A stretch of 64,000 nt of DNA, taken from Wuchereria bancrofti (taxonomy: Eukaryota > Nematoda > Chromadorea > Rhabditida > Onchocercidae). The stretch is taken from positions 852,399 to 916,398 of the forward strand of contig SSBO01000001.1 of assembly GCA_005281725.1 (NCBI GenBank), written 5' to 3'. Positions within the stretch are counted from its first letter, which is position 1; each line of letters opens with the position of its first letter. The translations under genes and the position numbers were made by a program. The notes under the pieces were generated by a model. That model saw nothing but the letters and a program-made list of their open reading frames with translations, ran no database searches and was not told where the DNA came from. Below, one piece after another: positions 49,201-60,082 of the stretch.

Positions 49201-52200
49201 AAAATTAATATTCGAATGCAAATAAAAAAAAGAGTTAACTGCAATAGAAATATAAAAGCAAACAGCAATTTGTTTTTTTGTTTTTTTTTATAACACTATT
49301 ACAGTTAGATAAGTTTGCTATTGTTTGTATAGGCACATTTTATTAAAATTTAATATAATATGAAGCAATAATAACGATTATATTAATTATATTAATTCAG
49401 AGAGTTTAGTACTTTTTCCACTCTTATATTTTTCATTCCATTATTATATTCTTCTCTGCATAGTTTTTTCAGAAATAATCTCTGACGATAATAGTAAGTA
49501 GAAAAACATACCTGGCAATTCGGCATTCCGTTAAAGCTCTCACCGATATATTCCGGAAAATTACTTCATGGTTCTGAAAGAAAATCAAGTTTAGCAAAAC
49601 AGGAAAGAGAATTTACATAATATAAAAAAATATATTAAAATTTTCATATCATTTCGAACTATAACAAGACAAAGGTAACATAATTTTTGCATAAGGACGT
49701 TGAACAAATTATACCATTAAAACATCCAAAATTGATAGAAGACTGAAGAAGCTATCACCAACTGTAATTTTCCGAACCATAAGTTCTTTTCCTTCGGTAT
49801 GCTATAAAATTTGAATTTTAATTATGCACTCATAATTCAAATTGTAATTGTAAAGAGAATATTGTTTTTAGAAATATACCGTTATAAAGACAGCAATGAC
49901 TCCTTCTAAAACAACAATAATGTGATTATCTTTATCGCCAGATCTGATAAGATAATCATTTTCCTTGTATTCTTCTACGACCAAACCTTTCCACTGTGCA
50001 TACCATTCCGATGGTAATTCTAACATTCTGAAAAAATAAAAATTAAGAAAGATATTCAGTTATTAATGCATTAAAAAAATGAAAAATCCTCTTAGTTCAA
50101 AGATTTCAATTTCAATCAATACAGTTACTGTACATTAATATTTATTTATTATTTTTTTTAATAATTTGGTAACTGTACTATTACCAAATATTATTATCAA
50201 ATATGGGAAGCACTCTTCCATAATAGACTTTTCGATATGAAAAAAAAAGCACAAGATTTACTTGATATTGTGTAAAATATAATATACTTCTGGTTTCTCA
50301 TTTTGTGGAATAATAGGAACTTCTGAAGGCTCAAAAAATTGAGATGGCGGTTTAGGTAATTTCCTTTTCGTCATTTCCGAAAGTTGTCGTTGGAATTTCG
50401 CGCTACTACCGTGAACAATGAAGCTAAAATGTTAGAAAGCATAAATTTCATTTCATTACTAACAAACAAAAATATATTTCGTAATTTTAATCAATCAGTA
50501 ACAATTATATTTCTTACTGAACAAAATCATAATTTTTTTTAAATTGCTAATTTCAATTAAAATTTTTGATCAACATGAATCCTCTTTCATATATCATCTA
50601 AAAAAGAATAATAATAATAATAAAATTTAAAAAAAAAAATAATGAGCTATAAGAATCAAATGAACATGAGGAGACACAATTATAGAAATAATCTCAATTA
50701 CAATCAACAAATAGGATGAAAATGGAACAATAACAAACTCTTTGGCAGCACGAGCAAGCTGAAATGGACCAACATTGGAATGTCGACGCCTTATTGGTGT
50801 TCTTCGTGAGAAAAGAAGATGTTCGCTACTATCCGATGATAATGATAGATAATATGATTTTTGAAACTGAAAAAAAAAAGAAACTCTTTAAATTACGTTT
50901 TTTTTTTTTTTAATATAAATATGGTATTGCATAGAATGATTCAAATTATTGCATGCATGTAGCATTTCTACTGTATCATTACACTATAAAAAAGATATCA
51001 ATTTTTTTTCTTATCATTTTATTTTACTTATTATTAGTTTTTTTTGTTTGTTTGAAAAAAAAAATAATGAAAAAAAGGAAATAGGAAAAGAGCAATTTTA
51101 GAAGAATAGTTTGGAAGAGTCAAAGATTTCTCGAAGGGAAAATAGACCGAACAGTAGTAGATTTTTTTTTTTTTCGAAACACTTGAGCACTTCATTAGTT
51201 GTGCTTCTTTTATTAATCATTACTTATGGCGTAGATAAAGATTCCTTCCGGCACGATAACGTTCTTGCACCCTTCTACAGTTGATTATTCCTTGAAATTA
51301 AGTCTCAAAGCCATTTTATGATCATTTCAGCATTATCAAATAATCAAACTTAAATTTACCCGTGAAACAATATCCAGATAAGCGATCCAAACAAAAACAG
51401 TACTAGATATTATGTTCTTTTGATCAAAAGTATTAAAATTGGAGTTTAAAATCAAGAAAGACCAATCGAATTCTTAAAATCTTACAGTACATCCCAAGAA
51501 AATCCTTGCACAGTAAGCATTATTTGTTATTTTTTCAACTATCGGGCATAAACTATTGATTTCTTCCTTCGTTGTCAATCATAAAGCACTTTGTCATCTC
51601 GCTGATTTCACTCGCACTTTGTTAATTACGAACAGAGAAACTTTTAAAAAACCACTTTGAACCCCATGAACAATTGCAAATTAAAAAGAAAAAGGAAAAA
51701 AAAACAGGCTCACCGCAAAACCACACTGCGCACTTCCTTAGAACCGCACAGCCGGGCGGTATCCGCCGTACAAACTGCAAAAACTTATACTGTTCATAAA
51801 AAAATACTATCAATACATATTTTATGTAAAACTATGATACCAACATAATTTCAGCGTTTTAAAGGGTAACCTAAGGCCTAAATTGTCCATCAACGTAAAA
51901 AAGTCACAACGTAGCTCTGCTTCAGATGACTTCTAAGTTATTCATCGAAGAAACTTGAAATGAATCCATATTCCATTGAAAATCCTAACAGTTCGGTCAA
52001 TTAATGAAGATCTAATATATAGCGACTTCATATTCATCTTTCAAAATATGAGAAGGATAAATGTGTCGCATTCTCGAACTTTACGCACGTGAAATCGATT
52101 GCAGCTTTCGAAATCGATTCATGAATGATCCATGTAAAAACGGAAGGTGAAAAATGAGGATGAAAAGTGGAAACACGACATACGAATGAACGATACTGAA

Positions 52201-53164
52201 TCTACACAAGAAGAATTGAAATGGAATTTAGCTCAGGTTGAAGCATCATGATGAATGTCACTGATGATGATGATGATGATGATGATGGCGGTGGTGATGA
52301 CGATGATGATGTTGATGACGATGCTGACGATGATGATGACAATGCTGATGATAATGATGATGATAATGATAATGATGACGATGACACTACCATTAATTTG
52401 CGGCAAATTTTTCGAGCATCTCGAACCCAATCCACCGTTCGTCTATCTTTTTCCAAACGTCGACAGCGCACTAATCCCAAGGAAGTTCGATTGTTTGAAC
52501 GATCTAAATCGCTATTTTCTTCTTTTTCAGGAATTGGTGAAACATCACAGCGATCACCTTAACAATTAATAAACATTACTGACTAGCTTTACTCGAAGCA
52601 GTATACTTTGCATCCAATAAGCATCAGGTTACCATCTAATCATTAAATGAGATTAGACAAATCATTCCTAACAATTATTCATTCCTCTTATTTGTCATAA
52701 ACTTTCCATTGATAAGATGAATGAGTTAAATTACTAATAGCCAATTAAATAATTCATTTCTTCAATTCAGCAAAATTAGTAAAAATGATAAGAAAAATTG
52801 TTAATAGAAATTTCGAATTGAAATCATAGAAAAAATATACAATGAAACTTTTAGCGTATTTGTTTAAATGTTCAAAAGAAAGAAATGATTCAACTTTAAT
52901 CAAAAAAAAAAGCAGAAAACGTAGGTCGTTTCTTCACAAAGAGGCACTTTAATAATGCATTGCTCGATGTGAGTTACGTTTAATTAGTAAAGAATTACTT
53001 TCGCTGTCGCTGGTATCTTCGGTATCGACAGGTTTGCCAAAATGGGCATTAAGCTTACAAGCAATCAATATTGCAAAGATTATTACACCAAAGAACAATG
53101 CCTGAAAGTGACGTAAATTATTCTGTGATATGCATAGATTAATTAATTGAAAATTGAGTTGCAT
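39467..53164 (-). CDS. PNPLA6: Neuropathy target esterase (PNPLA6/7-type lysophospholipase), 26 exons
   Basis: ER-anchored serine esterase that deacylates (lyso)phosphatidylcholine; family role from established knowledge. Exons in coding order: 52999-53101 (extended here to a Met at 53164), 52391-52557, 50739-50866, 50262-50423, 49880-50027, 49715-49801, 49512-49573, 48241-48388, 47949-48066, 47644-47879, 47249-47415, 46886-47017, 46681-46795, 45077-45184, 44870-44998, 44477-44631, 43306-43477, 43008-43187, 42731-42870, 42446-42596, 41846-42003, 41596-41754, 40844-41003, 40492-40620, 40032-40217, 39467-39919. All 25 junctions keep frame and the total is about 1,371 residues, the usual NTE length. 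The order is membrane segment, three cyclic-nucleotide-binding-like domains, patatin domain, acidic tail. The GTSIG nucleophile is near residue 932 and the DGG aspartate near 1050. The exact start codon is uncertain. PNPLA6 and PNPLA7 cannot be told apart because invertebrates have one NTE-type gene. Confidence 0.95.
40260..40372. repeat. (AAT/AAC)n tract in the esterase intron between exons 24 and 25
   Basis: Interrupted AAT, AAC and ATGATA trinucleotides in the 274-bp intron. Confidence 0.75.
40492..42870 (-). CDS. PNPLA6: Esterase patatin catalytic domain
   Basis: Exons 42731-42870 to 40492-40620. [17 protein letters not shown] is the patatin oxyanion-hole glycine loop, formed across the 42731/42596 junction. 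GGTSIGS holds the catalytic serine (GxSxG). [28 protein letters not shown], then [16 protein letters not shown], carry the catalytic aspartate in [18 protein letters not shown] and SRLAYVSC follow. The Ser-Asp dyad is intact, so the enzyme should be active. Confidence 0.96.
43598..43644. repeat. Near-perfect 23-bp inverted repeat in an esterase intron
   Basis: Arms 43598-43620 and 43622-43644 are complementary at 22 of 23 positions around a single-base centre. It lies in the 999-bp intron 43478-44476. Confidence 0.88.
45185..46680 (-). other. PNPLA6: Long esterase intron between CNB3 exons
   Basis: The intron is 1,496 bp, with phase 0 on both sides. Besides the inverted-repeat element it holds a minus-strand open frame at 46276-46461 (61 residues, one hydrophobic stretch, no splice support). 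I do not call that frame a gene. Confidence 0.7.
45436..45562. repeat. MITE-like element with about 35-bp terminal inverted repeats
   Basis: The left end (AGAAATAAATTTT...CTTGTAGCACAAAAA) at 45436-45470 recurs as an imperfect inverse at about 45526-45562. The whole is about 127 bp, inside the 1.5-kb esterase intron 45185-46680. No coding capacity. Confidence 0.6.
46681..48066 (-). CDS. PNPLA6: Esterase linker and second and third CNB-like domains
   Basis: Exon 47949-48066 and the start of 47644-47879 encode a polar Arg/His/Ser linker. CNB2 runs from [19 protein letters not shown] through [21 protein letters not shown]3 follows with [20 protein letters not shown] and [12 protein letters not shown] and is completed by exon 45077-45184. 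Acceptors of exons 47249-47415 and 46886-47017 are AAG. Confidence 0.9.
48241..50423 (-). CDS. PNPLA6: Esterase first cyclic-nucleotide-binding-like domain
   Basis: Exons 50262-50423 to 48241-48388. The CNB fold is seen in [19 protein letters not shown], then [15 protein letters not shown], and the helix [16 protein letters not shown]. In NTE these domains are regulatory relics of the cyclic-AMP receptor fold; the strict phosphate-binding Arg motif of true cNMP sensors is not evident here. Confidence 0.9.
48389..49511 (-). other. PNPLA6: Long esterase intron between exons 7 and 8
   Basis: This 1,123-bp A+T-rich intron interrupts an Arg codon (AG/A). No nested exon or notable repeat seen. Confidence 0.75.
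50867..52390 (-). other. PNPLA6: Long esterase intron between exons 2 and 3
   Basis: The 1,524-bp intron begins, in gene sense, with the (GAT)n tract at 52260-52385. It includes a G+C-richer patch around 51690-51800 with GGCGG-tat-CCGCC, which could be an internal promoter or alternative exon. Confidence 0.65.
52260..52385. repeat. (GAT)n microsatellite directly after the esterase exon 2 donor
   Basis: GATGAT repeats with GAC interruptions begin within a few bases of the donor at 52390. In the gene sense and frame they read as Ser codons (TCA/TCG). Confidence 0.88.
52391..53164 (-). CDS. PNPLA6: Esterase N-terminal exons: membrane anchor and basic segment
   Basis: Exon 52999-53101 starts in phase 0 after a consensus CACTTTCAG and encodes the hydrophobic stretch [19 protein letters not shown], the expected single N-terminal membrane anchor. 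An Asp/Glu/Ser-rich stretch follows. Its donor GTAATT leaves phase 1, which joins exon 52391-52557 to form a Ser codon. That exon ends in [17 protein letters not shown], resembling the basic juxtamembrane segment of animal NTE, and its donor GTAGTG is in phase 0, matching exon 50739-50866. The start is not fixed. The frame is open upstream of the acceptor to a Met at 53164 ([10 protein letters not shown]...), which gives a 21-residue lumenal end. A separate upstream first exon is also possible. Confidence 0.75.
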
Positions 53165-54124
53165 AATTTGAAGAATGGATTTCACCGCACACACTTTTTC
53201 TCAGGTTATTCCCCGTTTATATAATTACCTATAATAAACCTGTGTGCACACATCTAATCTGAATTTTTAAAATTAAATTTCCGAAATAATTTTATTCATT
53301 TCAAACTTGTATATTCTACAAAGTTAATTATGTCCATACAACTAACTATGTGAGAGATAATTTATTAAACAGTTAACACAGTTGATTTCATGGAATTTAT
53401 AGAAAAACAGCTATCACTATAAGATTTCTACAGAAACGCACGGGATCTACAGCTTTCAGTGCTTTATGAAAATGAGATTTGATTTAGACGTATGCCGGTA
53501 CACGTACGTCAAGTAAAACCATCATTCAATTCTTATTCGTTTTCTTCATTTATCGTTTTTTTTTTTCAAGAAATTATGCTATTTTCTGGCCATTTTGTAT
53601 GCTTTTCGGAAGTCAAATCCTAAGGTCCAATGAAAGTGACTTTTTTCGTAAGAAAAAACGTACGTGTTCTGTAATAAAATAAGCGCAGAGCAGAGCTGAA
53701 TCAATAAAAAACGCTATCGTCGGAAGCATATCGGAAATGAAATTATTTGGCGGAAATTAAAAAGCAGAGGAGCGAAACTTCCGAAAATGCATATCTGAAA
53801 TGAAAATAAAACAGTACAATAAAAGGAGACATAAAGCGCCGCGCAGAATGCGCTTCATTTTACAATTAGCATCTGAATGACAACGTTAAAAAGGAGTTGC
53901 AATATTGTTTTAATGTTTTGGTATGCCGCAAATTCAAATAAACGATCTTTACTTCTGATATTTTTTATTACACTAACTTCAAATCTACTGAAATTATCAC
54001 TCAAATAGATGTGACAGTGTCGTATTTTTCTTATGTCGCAAATTAATTGAGAACACTTAAGAAGCATCCAAATTAAATGATTGTAAAAAATTTATGAACT
54101 GAAAAAGAAAAAAGTATACGTTAA
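53038..54124. repeat. Segmental duplication copy 1 (5' end of the esterase gene)
   Basis: This matches 58109-59170 in the same orientation with about ten substitutions, one 25-bp indel and a one-base run difference. It covers the front half of the membrane-anchor exon (ending after NAHF) and about 1 kb of upstream sequence, which is richer in G+C than its surroundings and probably holds the promoter. An E2F-like TTTGGCGGAA lies at 53746-53755. Confidence 0.92.
53757..53858 (-). other. Short upstream ORF with signal-peptide-like sequence
   Basis: A 33-codon frame starts MKRILRGALCLLLLYCF and is kept in both duplicated copies with one Arg-to-His change. It contains an internal TTTCATTTCAG that could be a splice or trans-splice acceptor, so it may simply be 5'-UTR or intron sequence. 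Confidence 0.25.
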
Positions 54125-57100
54125 GTAATTCACTAAACAAGTCTTAATACTGACGTCACTTGTATAACAGACAATATACATTTCTACATTATATATTAGC
54201 CTAAACCTAAGCAGTGAAAATTTTCGAATTTGAAATTTTGAAAAATTATTGCTCAGAGTATTACTGTGATGAAGATAAATGAACTTTCAATTTTTTTTTG
54301 GATTAAATATAAAAGTTACAGTTAAACGGAAAAACTACTTTTTAGAATTTGGATCAAGAAAATGTCTCAAAAGATCTAATGCTTTAAGTTTTTGAAAAAA
54401 AAATATGTTTGTTCAAAATGGGACTAATAATTTCTTGCATATATTTTCCATCGTAACTTAACATAAAAATGTTTAATTAATTATAGGAAAGAAAGAAGTG
54501 TCATTTAACATTGTTAAAATGAACAATGAGCTATGAATAACAACAATACCAATGAATGATAAAAAAAACGACTGCATAATGACAAAGAGCAAAAATAGAT
54601 AAATTTCATAAAGAAATTAATTTATCAAACAATTCAATGATTGCATAACAAATGCATTAAATAATTTACAAATTATAGTATAATTCAATAAATGAGTAAT
54701 AAATTGAGAGCAAAAATATTAAATGAAATAAATGTTGTAAATTCCATTTTTTTAAAATTATTTTGAATTGTACATAAAATATAAACAGTAATCCATTATT
54801 ACACTAATATAAGCATTTTTTTTTTCTTTTTTGAACGTAACCAATTCAAATAAAATATGAGCATTATTCAGTTCCACTTCTGTCACTTTGTCACTTCCAC
54901 ACTGTCCACACTATTCTCTAATTATCACCAATAATCTAATGTCATTATTTATTCCAACACTATATTTAAGATAATCATTGCTCATAGTACACAGTATCGA
55001 GTTTTAATTACATTACTTTAAGGAAGAAAATTGAAAGTTAATTTCGAATTCTAATATTTTTAAATTTAAATAATGGCGCGGATAGTTTAATAATATTAAA
55101 CTTCGGGAAAATTCTATAATTACGAGAAATATTGCAAGAAATGCTTATCATTCTAATATAGGCAATATGAATAAGGGTCGAACTTTAGAATTTGCTCTCT
55201 TGGCTAATAATAAGAGACTTAAAAAAAACTGCCAATTTCTCATAAAAACGTCGGGACAATTCTATAATTATAAAGTTATCAGGAAATGAATCATACTGTC
55301 ACATTTTTCCACCCAATTTATTGTTCGTCTTATTATTCAATCAAAAATTAAATTTTCATTTAAATACCACTCAATAATTTCAGTCTCAATTTAAGCTTAA
55401 ATAACAAAAATATTTGATGAAACAGTGAAATATAAGAAATGAATGAATTCTCAGTTAAATTTCAATTCTTCGTTTTTTTTCTTTCATTAAATTTTTGATT
55501 AATTGAGACAAAATTTTAAAATTTGCACCCTAACTAATAAATTATATTAATGAATTATGAGGAAAATAATAATAAATAAACAATAACTAACAGTAATTAA
55601 AAAGAAAGTATACTTTCGTAAAGTAATTTTGAATAAAAACTTGATTAACCTTTTTTTGGGGGGGAAAATCCCGTAAGATTTGCATTACCATTTGAATTAA
55701 TCGTAAAATGTTTACCTGTTCATTACTTTCAATCTTTATCACTCCATACATTCCCCTGTTCTTTCACAACTTTTTTTTCATCACTTGTCTGTCCACCCGA
55801 ACAACATCTGTTCTCTGCATACTTTCCCAATCTCTGATACTACAATATTTCAATAATCTATAAACACACTAATTTCCTCTCGAATTATCATACTCTTTTC
55901 ATCTCTTATTCTCAATCACAACTGAAATGATAAGGGAATAGTGAAGTTAACTTGGATGTGCTTATATGTCGCCAAAAAAAGAGGGAGGGAGGAGAGTGTA
56001 ACCATTTCTGTTTCGGTTTCTGGAATAGTTTTCGGCTACTATCCGGTTATCCGGTTATTTGTTTCAGATCTAACGCTGTTACATGGTAATTTTTCATTTA
56101 ATCTATTCGTTTACAATATTAGTACAATGTGAATCATTGTAATAAATAATATCTTAATTCTTATCATTTCTAAATGATATTTCCTGATAAAAATTTTAAC
56201 ATTATAAATTTTCATATGATAATAATTTCAAAAAAAAAGAATGAAATTGATTGGAAATTGTTCTCATAAAATCTACATTTCTCGTGCTATCAAATTATTT
56301 GAAAGATTTGAGAAAGATAAAAAAAAAATATATTTCTAATGAAATTTCAGTAACATGGGAATGAGGAGACAGAGAGAAAGGGAGAGAAAAAAAAGCAAGT
56401 GACTTTTTTTACCGCAAGTTGAGTATGTTGAATTATTACACTTAATAGTAGTACTTTTGAAAACCTCATTTGAACTAAGAGTCTTAATAAAATGAGAAAA
56501 GCTAACAGACATATGAAGCAAAAATCTGGACGGTGAAAGAGAGGATAGGGAGAGAGAAAGGGAGGAAGAGAGAGAGGGAAAGGGGGAAGGAGAAACGAGC
56601 ATTCAAGTGTGTAAAAATATTTCATATGTGTATATTTTTGGCTAGCAAGAAGAGACATTCAATCCTCTGCTAGTCTAGTCTAGATTTGTCATTTAACTAG
56701 GCAATATAAATGAGATGGGCCCTTTTTACTGATGTTAAGCTTTGAAAAGTTTCATCCATTCTAGGCTTATTATTTGCATTCGTTGCCAATTCTTTTTCAG
56801 CACTGTTATAATATAATCGATGAAGGAAAAGCAAAAGGTAAACGGATGTCTTCACGATTTCCGATGCCAAAATATTTGAAAGTTTGATTTTTTTTGAAAA
56901 ATTTCCAAACATTTTATGCCTAATTCAAAAAAAGAACAGAAAAAAAATTATGCTCAAATAATGGAAGTATAAATGACTAATGATAGAGTAAGGCTATTTC
57001 TGTATTCCTCATCATTCTAATATGTTTCTTTTAGCTTAGCGTTTCCTTTATGGAATTGATTTTTCAGATAACAAGAAATGAGAGGAAGGAGAAGAAGAAG

Positions 57101-58046
57101 AAGAAGAAAGAGAAGGATAGTTGGATGAAATTATAGACTAAGCATAGTTAATTTAATTTCATCTTTCAAAAAATGTTTCAAAAAAATTCAAATGAAATCG
57201 AACAAACTAGGTAATTCGAACAGAAAAAAAGAATGCTTCAGTAACTATCAAGCAAAAACATTCACATTATTAATTTGTTAATAGGAAAAATAGGAGTTAT
57301 TATCAATGCTTATGAAAGGCAGAATGAGAGAGAGAGAGAGAGAGAGGAAGGGGAGGAGAAAAAGAGAGAGAGAAAAAGCATTTGGTTATTTAAAATCTCT
57401 TCGGAATGCTGAGCTAAACATTCTTCCGAAGGAAGGAAGTGCTTATTGTTCTATGAAAACAAGTTCATTAACATCACCTCATATGATTTATCGGAGATAC
57501 TGCGTGTAACAGCTGTCGGAAGTTAAATTCATCACGTCATATATCTCTTTATGTCAAGCGAAATTTTTGCCGATAATATGTTACGTGGACACGTCATGCT
57601 AAACGTTTGTATGGGACATATACAGGAGTAAGAGAGCAGCTTTTATAAGTCAAACATTTTGAGGCATATCATGATAATATTGTCATGTTCATAAGGTAAT
57701 ACATAAAGTCGAAATATTTAGAAGCTTTATAGGAACACGTAAAAATATTAGGAATACGTAAGAATATTATAAGCTAAAAAATTAGCTAAAATTAGCAGTT
57801 GCAACAATTGAAATGAATTTCAAGGAGAAAAAGAAAATATACTATTATTGTGAGTGTAGTTTAAATGGAAGCAATGAGAAGTGTCATTGTAATCGAAATG
57901 AGTGATAAAGCAATGGTTGACAAATTTTATATCACATCTGAATTTGCTCTTTTTATAGTTTTGACCCAAATTTTATTGCTTCAGTGGATTTTAATCAATA
58001 ATCCATTTTTTTTTTTCTTTTGTGTAAACAAATTGGTTTAATGATG
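54125..58046. other. Spacer between the duplicated segments; no gene recognised
   Basis: A+T-rich sequence, with GA-rich tracts at about 56530-56600, 57098-57112 and 57325-57378 that generate low-complexity frames on both strands. No exon with consensus splice sites could be supported. Confidence 0.6.
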
Positions 58047-58235
58047 CTATGCAAGTAAGTTGTAAAAAATTTTACAACTTGCTGTGCAAGTAGTAAAATT
58101 TTTAATATCAAAGTGGGCATTAAGCTTGCAAACAATCAATATTGCAAAGATTATTACACCAAAGAACAATGCCTGAAAGTGACGTAAATTATTCTGTGAT
58201 ATGCATAGATTAATTAATTGAAAATTGAGTTGCAT
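58047..58235 (-). pseudogene. Truncated copy of the esterase membrane-anchor exon
   Basis: The frame from the Met at 58235 repeats the esterase N terminus through NAHF with one Ala-to-Val change in the membrane segment. At the duplication breakpoint it switches to an unrelated 20-residue Cys/Thr/Phe-containing end and a TAG. The acidic stretch and the normal donor are missing, so it cannot splice as the original does. It may be an inert fragment or a displaced upstream exon. Confidence 0.75.
58057..58080. repeat. 11-bp palindrome at the duplication breakpoint
   Basis: AAGTTGTAAAA, two A's, then TTTTACAACTT, about 30 bp from the left end of copy 2. Confidence 0.8.
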
Positions 58236-59170
58236 AATTTGAAGAATGGATTTCACCGCACACACTTTTTCTCAGGTTATTCCCCGTTTATATAATTGCC
58301 TATAATAAACCTGTGTGCACACATCTAATCTGAATTTTTAAAATTAAATTTCCGAAATAATTTTATTCCTTTCAAACTTGTATATTCTACAAAGTTAATT
58401 ATGTCCATACAACTAACTATGTGAGAGATAATTTATTAAACAGTTAACACAGTTGATTTCATGGAATTTATAGAAAAACAGCTATCACTATAAGATTTCT
58501 ACAGAAACGCACGGGATCTACAGCTTTCAGTGCTTTATGAAAATGAGATTTGATTTAGACGTATGCCGGTACACGTACGTCAAGTAAAACCATCATTCAA
58601 TTCTTATTCGTTTTCTTCATTTATCGTTTTTTTTTTTCAAGAAATTATGCTATTTTCTGGCCATTTTGTATGCTTTTCGGAAGTCAAATCCTAAGGTCCA
58701 ATGAAAGTGACTTTTTTCGTAAGAAAAAACGTACGTGTTCTGTAATAAAATAAGCGCAGAGCAGAGCTGAATCAATAAAAAATGCTATCGTCGGAAGCAT
58801 ATCGGAAATGAAATTATTTGGCGGAAATTAAAAAGCAGAGGAGCGAAACTTCCGAAAATGCATATCTGAAATGAAAATAAAACAGTACAATAAAAGGAGA
58901 CATAAAGCGCCGTGCAGAATGCGCTTCATTTTACAATTAGCATCTGAATGACAACGTTAAAAAGGAGTTGCAATATTGTTTTAATGTTTTGGTATGCCGC
59001 AAATTCAAATAAACGATCTCTACTTCTGATATTTTTTAAATTTCACTCAAATAGATGTGACAGTGTCGTATTTTTCTTATGTCGCAAATTAATTGAGAAC
59101 ACTTAAGAAGCATCCAAATTAAATGATTGTAAAAAATTTATGAATTGAAAAAGAAAAAAAGTGTACGTTA
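58109..59170. repeat. Segmental duplication copy 2
   Basis: Direct copy of 53038-54124, about 5.07 kb further upstream of the esterase gene. The E2F-like TTTGGCGGAA is kept at 58817-58826. A 25-bp segment present in copy 1 near 53970 is absent. Confidence 0.92.
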
Positions 59171-60051
59171 ATTAAGCAAATCTGATGATAATATCATATC
59201 CTTTTTAAAATTTAACATTAAATAAATTTTATCTTTTAACATTTGCTGCAATTTCATTATCCATTAGATACGAATGTAAATTGTAAAAGTAATTTCATTT
59301 AATTAATTCTAAAAACAGATAATTAAGGATGGAATAGTGAAGCCAGAAAATAATTGCAATTGATGACTTTTCAAAAGTTCATCTCATTATTGTTTATTGT
59401 TTTTTTCACAATTTTTTGCTAAAAAAAAATAGTTTGAAATATTCACATTGCTTAGATATCGTCTTTCAACGTTACTCTGTAAACAAATTAATTTAAAAAA
59501 ATCAATTAAAAGCTTTTGAAGTGCTTCATTTTGTAGTCTAAAATTCCGTATTTAACTACGTTTGCAAAAAGCTTTAATAGCTTGTTACTTGTTACTTGAT
59601 TTGAAATAAAGATTTTTTTTTTGGAAATCATAATTTTTAAAAAATTTCGAGGTTCATTAATTTGCAAATGTGTTGATTGCAATTTCTAAATTTCAGTTTG
59701 AATCGTAAATTTTTAATATTTAGCATTATTATGGATAAGTATAATAATAGTGGTAGGGAATCTTGGAAGTTATTAAATGAGGAATATGCAAAATCTTATT
59801 TCTTGAAAGCATTTAAATTTCTAGAATAATAACCATTGAATTAATAAGTGTGATATTCTGAACAATCGAAAATGATAAAAATATCATTTGGAAATAATTT
59901 TACAATAGGGAAAGTATTTGAAAATAAATTGACTTGGAATTTGAGTTAGAAATTAGAACGTTAAAAAATTTCGAACACTTTACAAATTTTCAGTAAACTT
60001 TGGGACTTTCTTTTTTTTCCCTATCTCACTGGCCTTTTCTCTCGCTCTCCC

Positions 60052-60082
<31 letters not shown>

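Noticed and set aside
52248..52569. Plus-strand 104-codon Asp-rich and Met-rich frames
   Set aside because: They are antisense to esterase exon 2 and its adjacent GAT repeat; the minus-strand reading fits splice phase and NTE architecture.
56336..57509. Ser/Leu-rich and Arg/Glu-rich frames
   Set aside because: They arise from GA/CT tracts on the two strands.
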